Assembly (NCBI GenBank): GCA_016220125.1
Contig: JACRIF010000032.1
Location: 1 to 7,414, forward strand
Length of the DNA stretch: 7,414 bases
Source: Candidatus Peregrinibacteria bacterium
GTDB taxonomy: Bacteria; Patescibacteriota; Gracilibacteria; UM-FILTER-43-11
Reading direction: 5' to 3'
Below are positions 5,466 through 7,414 of the stretch, one piece after another. Below the pieces are notes generated by a model. The model saw only the letters and a list, made by a program, of their open reading frames with translations. It was not told where the DNA came from and ran no database searches. The translations under genes and the position numbers were made by a program. Position 1 is the stretch's first letter. Each line of letters starts with the position of its first letter.

Positions 5466-6644
5466 CTAGACCTTCTTTCCCACGTTGGAGATCAGTTTGT
5501 AGATGGGGCCGATCACGGTGACCACGAGGCCGGTCACCATCAAACCCAGCAGGATCATGATCACCGGCTCGATAATGGCCGTGATATTTTTGACATCGTT
5601 GTCCACCAACCCCTTGTAGTAGCCCTTCATGTATTCGATCACATGGGGCAGTTTGCCGGTGCGCTCGCCCACACGGATCATTTTGACGAACATGGGGGGA
5701 AAATGGGATTTTTCAGGGAAACTCTGCGACAGCGAGGCGCCGTTCCGGATTCGCCCGATCATGTACTCGATCTCATCCTGGAATACCCGGTTGGCCATGA
5801 CCGACTGGGTGATCTCCAAACATCGGATGATGGGGATTCCGCTCGCGAACAAGGTGCCGAAATGCTGGGCCGCCTGGGCCGTGTTGTAATTCAGCATGAT
5901 GAAACCCACCACCGGCATCCGAATGTACATCATGTCCCGCGCCTTTCGCACCCGGGGATTCTTCAGGGCCAACCAAATGCCCACGCCCGTTCCAATCAAC
6001 ACCGAGAAAATGAGGATCAGATGCTGGTTTATGAACTTTGTGATCAGGATGATGATTTGCGTGGGCAACGGAATCTCGGCCCCCAGACTGGTGAAAATCG
6101 TCAGGATCCGGGGCATCACGAACAAGGCCAGGACGAACATGAAGGTCACCATGACCCCCAAAATGATCTTCGGATAAATGAGGGCTCCCTTCACCCTCCG
6201 CTTGAACTGCTCGCTTTCCTCCAAATGATCCGCCAAGTCCTGCATGGTCTGGGAGAGGGTGCCGGATTCCTCGCCCACCCGGATGATGTTCACATAAATG
6301 GAGGGAAAGATGGCCGGGAACTTCCTCATGGCCGTCGACAGCGGCTGACCGTTGTTCAGACTCTCGACAACCGAATCCAGGCGCGCCCTGAACACCTTGT
6401 TCCGGGTCTGATCCTTCAAGAAGACAATCGCCTCGAAAATGGTCACTCCGGCACCCAACATCACGGAAAGGTGACGTGTGAACTCCACCACGTCCGTCTG
6501 GGAAACCGTTCCAATTTCCCCCAAACGCTGCATCAAGCTTTTTTTGGGCCTGGCACTGACCTTACCCCCTGGGACGGGAGCCTTCTCGGGCTTTGCGGGA
6601 ACCTCAACCCCCTTTGCCTTTTTTTTCAGGAAATCAAAAATCAA
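5466..6644 (-). CDS. pilC: Type IV pilus / T2SS inner-membrane platform protein PilC (GspF)
   Basis: 392 aa from a TTG at 6644 (an in-frame TAA lies 18 nt upstream), TAG stop. PilC forms the inner-membrane platform that couples the PilB motor to pilin insertion. Two T2SSF domains are visible, at about 53-176 and 256-378. Each carries the duplicated motif (RVGEESG at 122-128, RVGERTG at 324-330) and ends in a membrane helix (about 156-178, 357-379); a third helix lies at about 206-227. Other shared segments are the LFASGIPI stretch (265-272) and the C-terminal GPIYKLI. The N-terminus (1-40) is a Lys/Pro/Val-rich linker in place of the longer cytoplasmic region of many PilC proteins, although the total is close to the usual 400 aa. 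Codons 6-9 contain an A8 run followed by G, and a second A7 run lies at codons 35-37. It follows pilB by 86 bp, which is standard synteny. Confidence 0.96.
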   Translation of the reverse strand: MIFDFLKKKAKGVEVPAKPEKAPVPGGKVSARPKKSLMQRLGEIGTVSQTDVVEFTRHLSVMLGAGVTIFEAIVFLKDQTRNKVFRARLDSVVESLNNGQPLSTAMRKFPAIFPSIYVNIIRVGEESGTLSQTMQDLADHLEESEQFKRRVKGALIYPKIILGVMVTFMFVLALFVMPRILTIFTSLGAEIPLPTQIIILITKFINQHLILIFSVLIGTGVGIWLALKNPRVRKARDMMYIRMPVVGFIMLNYNTAQAAQHFGTLFASGIPIIRCLEITQSVMANRVFQDEIEYMIGRIRNGASLSQSFPEKSHFPPMFVKMIRVGERTGKLPHVIEYMKGYYKGLVDNDVKNITAIIEPVIMILLGLMVTGLVVTVIGPIYKLISNVGKKV

Positions 6645-6679
6645 TTTTGTGCGGAATTTTTATTATTCAAGCTCAGTGC

Positions 6680-6719
6680 GCAAGTCCGTAAGTGCTTAAG
6701 TGCGTAAATGATAAGTTGA
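6680..6719. repeat. Imperfect 8-mer tandem repeat in the pilB-pilC spacer
   Basis: Five adjacent 8-bp units read GCAAGTCC, GTAAGTGC, TTAAGTGC, GTAAATGA and TAAGTTGA. Units 2 and 3 differ at one base; the others are diverged. The tract fills about half of the 86-bp spacer. It looks like a decayed relative of the simple repeats at 1330 and 5404. Confidence 0.6.
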
Positions 6720-6730
6720 ATGCGAAAATC

Positions 6731-7414
6731 CTAAGCCTTGATCACGCGGATCACCTCCTCGAGCGAGGTTTGGCCGGACAACGATTTCCGGATGCCATCC
6801 TCGAGCATGATGCTCATGCCGTTTTTGACGGCCAACTCCTCGATCTCGTCCGAGCTCGCCCCCCTGAGGATGGCGCCCTTGATGTCGTCGTTCATCTCGA
6901 GAACCTCGAACAATCCGATTCGACCCTTGTACCCGGTGTATCCGCACGCGCGGCACCCGAGCCCCTTGTAGAAGACAAACTCATCCTTGAAGCCGAGCTT
7001 CTCGATTTCCTCGGACGAATACGTTTTCAGTGAAATTTTCCGAATGATCTCGGGAATATTCTTGGTGTTGTAGATGAGGCTGAGCATATCCGAGGAGTAG
7101 GTGAAACTCTGCAGGCAATGGGGGCAGAGCTTTCGAACCAGGCGCTGGGCCACCAGGCAGTTGACCGCGGCCGTGAGCAAAAAGGGTTCGATCCCCATCT
7201 CCACGAGGCGCGGAACGCCGACCGCCGTGCTATTGGCGTGCAGGGTCGAGAACACCATATGGCCGGTCATGGCGGACTCCACGCCGATCTGGGCCGTCTC
7301 CTGGTCACGGATTTCCCCGACCAGAATGCAGTCCGGGTCCTGGCGGAGCAAGGCGCGCAACCCATTCGCGAAGGTGAGGTTGGTCGCGTGATTCACCTGC
7401 ACCTGGTTGATCCC
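6731..7414 (-). CDS. pilB: Type IV pilus assembly ATPase PilB (GspE), C-terminal 227 residues, 5' end cut by window edge
   Basis: The frame is open from the right edge to a TAG at 6731. The first in-window residues, GINQVQVNHATNLTFANGLR, are the conserved stretch after the PilB/GspE Asp box, so the true start and the Walker A motif lie outside. Visible parts (numbered from the edge): Walker B region ILVGEIRD (30-37), His box TGHMVFSTLHANS (50-62), and AQRLVRKLC (89-97). Two CxxC pairs (Cys97/100 and Cys154/157) form the zinc-binding tetracysteine of PilB/GspE. The C-terminal RIGLFEVLEM and GIRKSLSGQTSLEEVIRVI close the family. The tetracysteine and this ending separate it from the retraction ATPase PilT. 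It powers pilin assembly at the cytoplasmic face through PilC, encoded next. The internal GTG at 7402 is not a start. Confidence 0.97.
   Translation of the reverse strand, partial: GINQVQVNHATNLTFANGLRALLRQDPDCILVGEIRDQETAQIGVESAMTGHMVFSTLHANSTAVGVPRLVEMGIEPFLLTAAVNCLVAQRLVRKLCPHCLQSFTYSSDMLSLIYNTKNIPEIIRKISLKTYSSEEIEKLGFKDEFVFYKGLGCRACGYTGYKGRIGLFEVLEMNDDIKGAILRGASSDEIEELAVKNGMSIMLEDGIRKSLSGQTSLEEVIRVIKA

Noticed and set aside
5643..6707. 354-codon open frame on the plus strand opposite pilC
   Set aside because: Same codon register effect; pilC on the minus strand is unmistakable. The other long plus-strand frames (908-1387, 4305-4916, 4808-5413) are in the same register opposite their genes and are rejected for the same reason.
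6731..7402. Complete short ATPase gene starting at the GTG at 7402
   Set aside because: The conserved PilB sequence continues upstream of that codon to the window edge, and the nucleotide-binding Walker A motif is missing, so this is a cut gene and not a short protein.

Overview
The window is one co-oriented gene cluster, read entirely on the minus strand (right to left), encoding a type IV pilus / type II secretion (T4P/T2SS) family machine. In transcription order it holds: the C-terminal part of the PilB/GspE extension ATPase (cut by the right edge); the PilC/GspF inner-membrane platform protein; a GspH/FimT-like prepilin; a GspI/PilV-like prepilin; a very large (738 aa) GspJ/PilW-like prepilin with thrombospondin type 3 calcium-binding repeats and a long C-terminal extension; a GspK/PilX-like prepilin without the usual Glu+5; and a PilM-like actin fold joined to a PilN-like motif, membrane helix and coiled coil, which is a GspL-type architecture (cut by the left edge). 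The order E-F-H-I-J-K-L matches the classical T2SS gsp operon, except that no canonical major pilin (GspG/PilA) lies between F and H.

Organism: the GC content looks moderate to fairly high (estimated by eye at about 55%). The best guess is a Candidate Phyla Radiation (Patescibacteria, perhaps Peregrinibacteria-like) genome. The reasons are the PilM style (GLDISDSALAVVEM, IALPEGKTFSH), a PilV-like protein ending in YLTDW, a K-like protein with 'DA.I..HTCIEDVLYRLR', and TSP3 repeats. This is pattern memory, not a search result, and other lineages of uncultured bacteria remain possible. All genes use ordinary stops (TAA, TAG, TGA), so no code reassignment is seen. None of the six visible start codons has a convincing Shine-Dalgarno sequence, and two or three of them are TTG or GTG.

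Layout (plus-strand coordinates): 1-1327 PilM-PilN fusion (minus); 1330-1357 heptamer repeat; 1357-1836 K-like prepilin; 1837-1964 spacer with a long hairpin; 1965-4181 giant J-like prepilin; 4182-4253 AT-rich spacer with a promoter-like site; 4254-4784 I-like prepilin; 4785-4897 spacer with a promoter-like site; 4898-5365 H-like prepilin; 5366-5465 spacer with a second heptamer repeat; 5466-6644 pilC; 6645-6730 spacer with an imperfect 8-mer repeat; 6731-7414 pilB. No spacer exceeds about 130 bp. I see no RNA genes, insertion sequences or CRISPR.

Working model: PilB powers assembly through PilC. The PilM-PilN fusion links the cytoplasmic and membrane parts. H, I, J and K would form the priming tip complex known from T2SS and T4P. 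The unusual part is the J-like subunit, whose roughly 580-residue extension (TSP3 segment, His/Asp/Arg-rich segment, Cys cluster, terminal beta-rich domain) would be displayed at the tip as a candidate adhesin or receptor-binding module.
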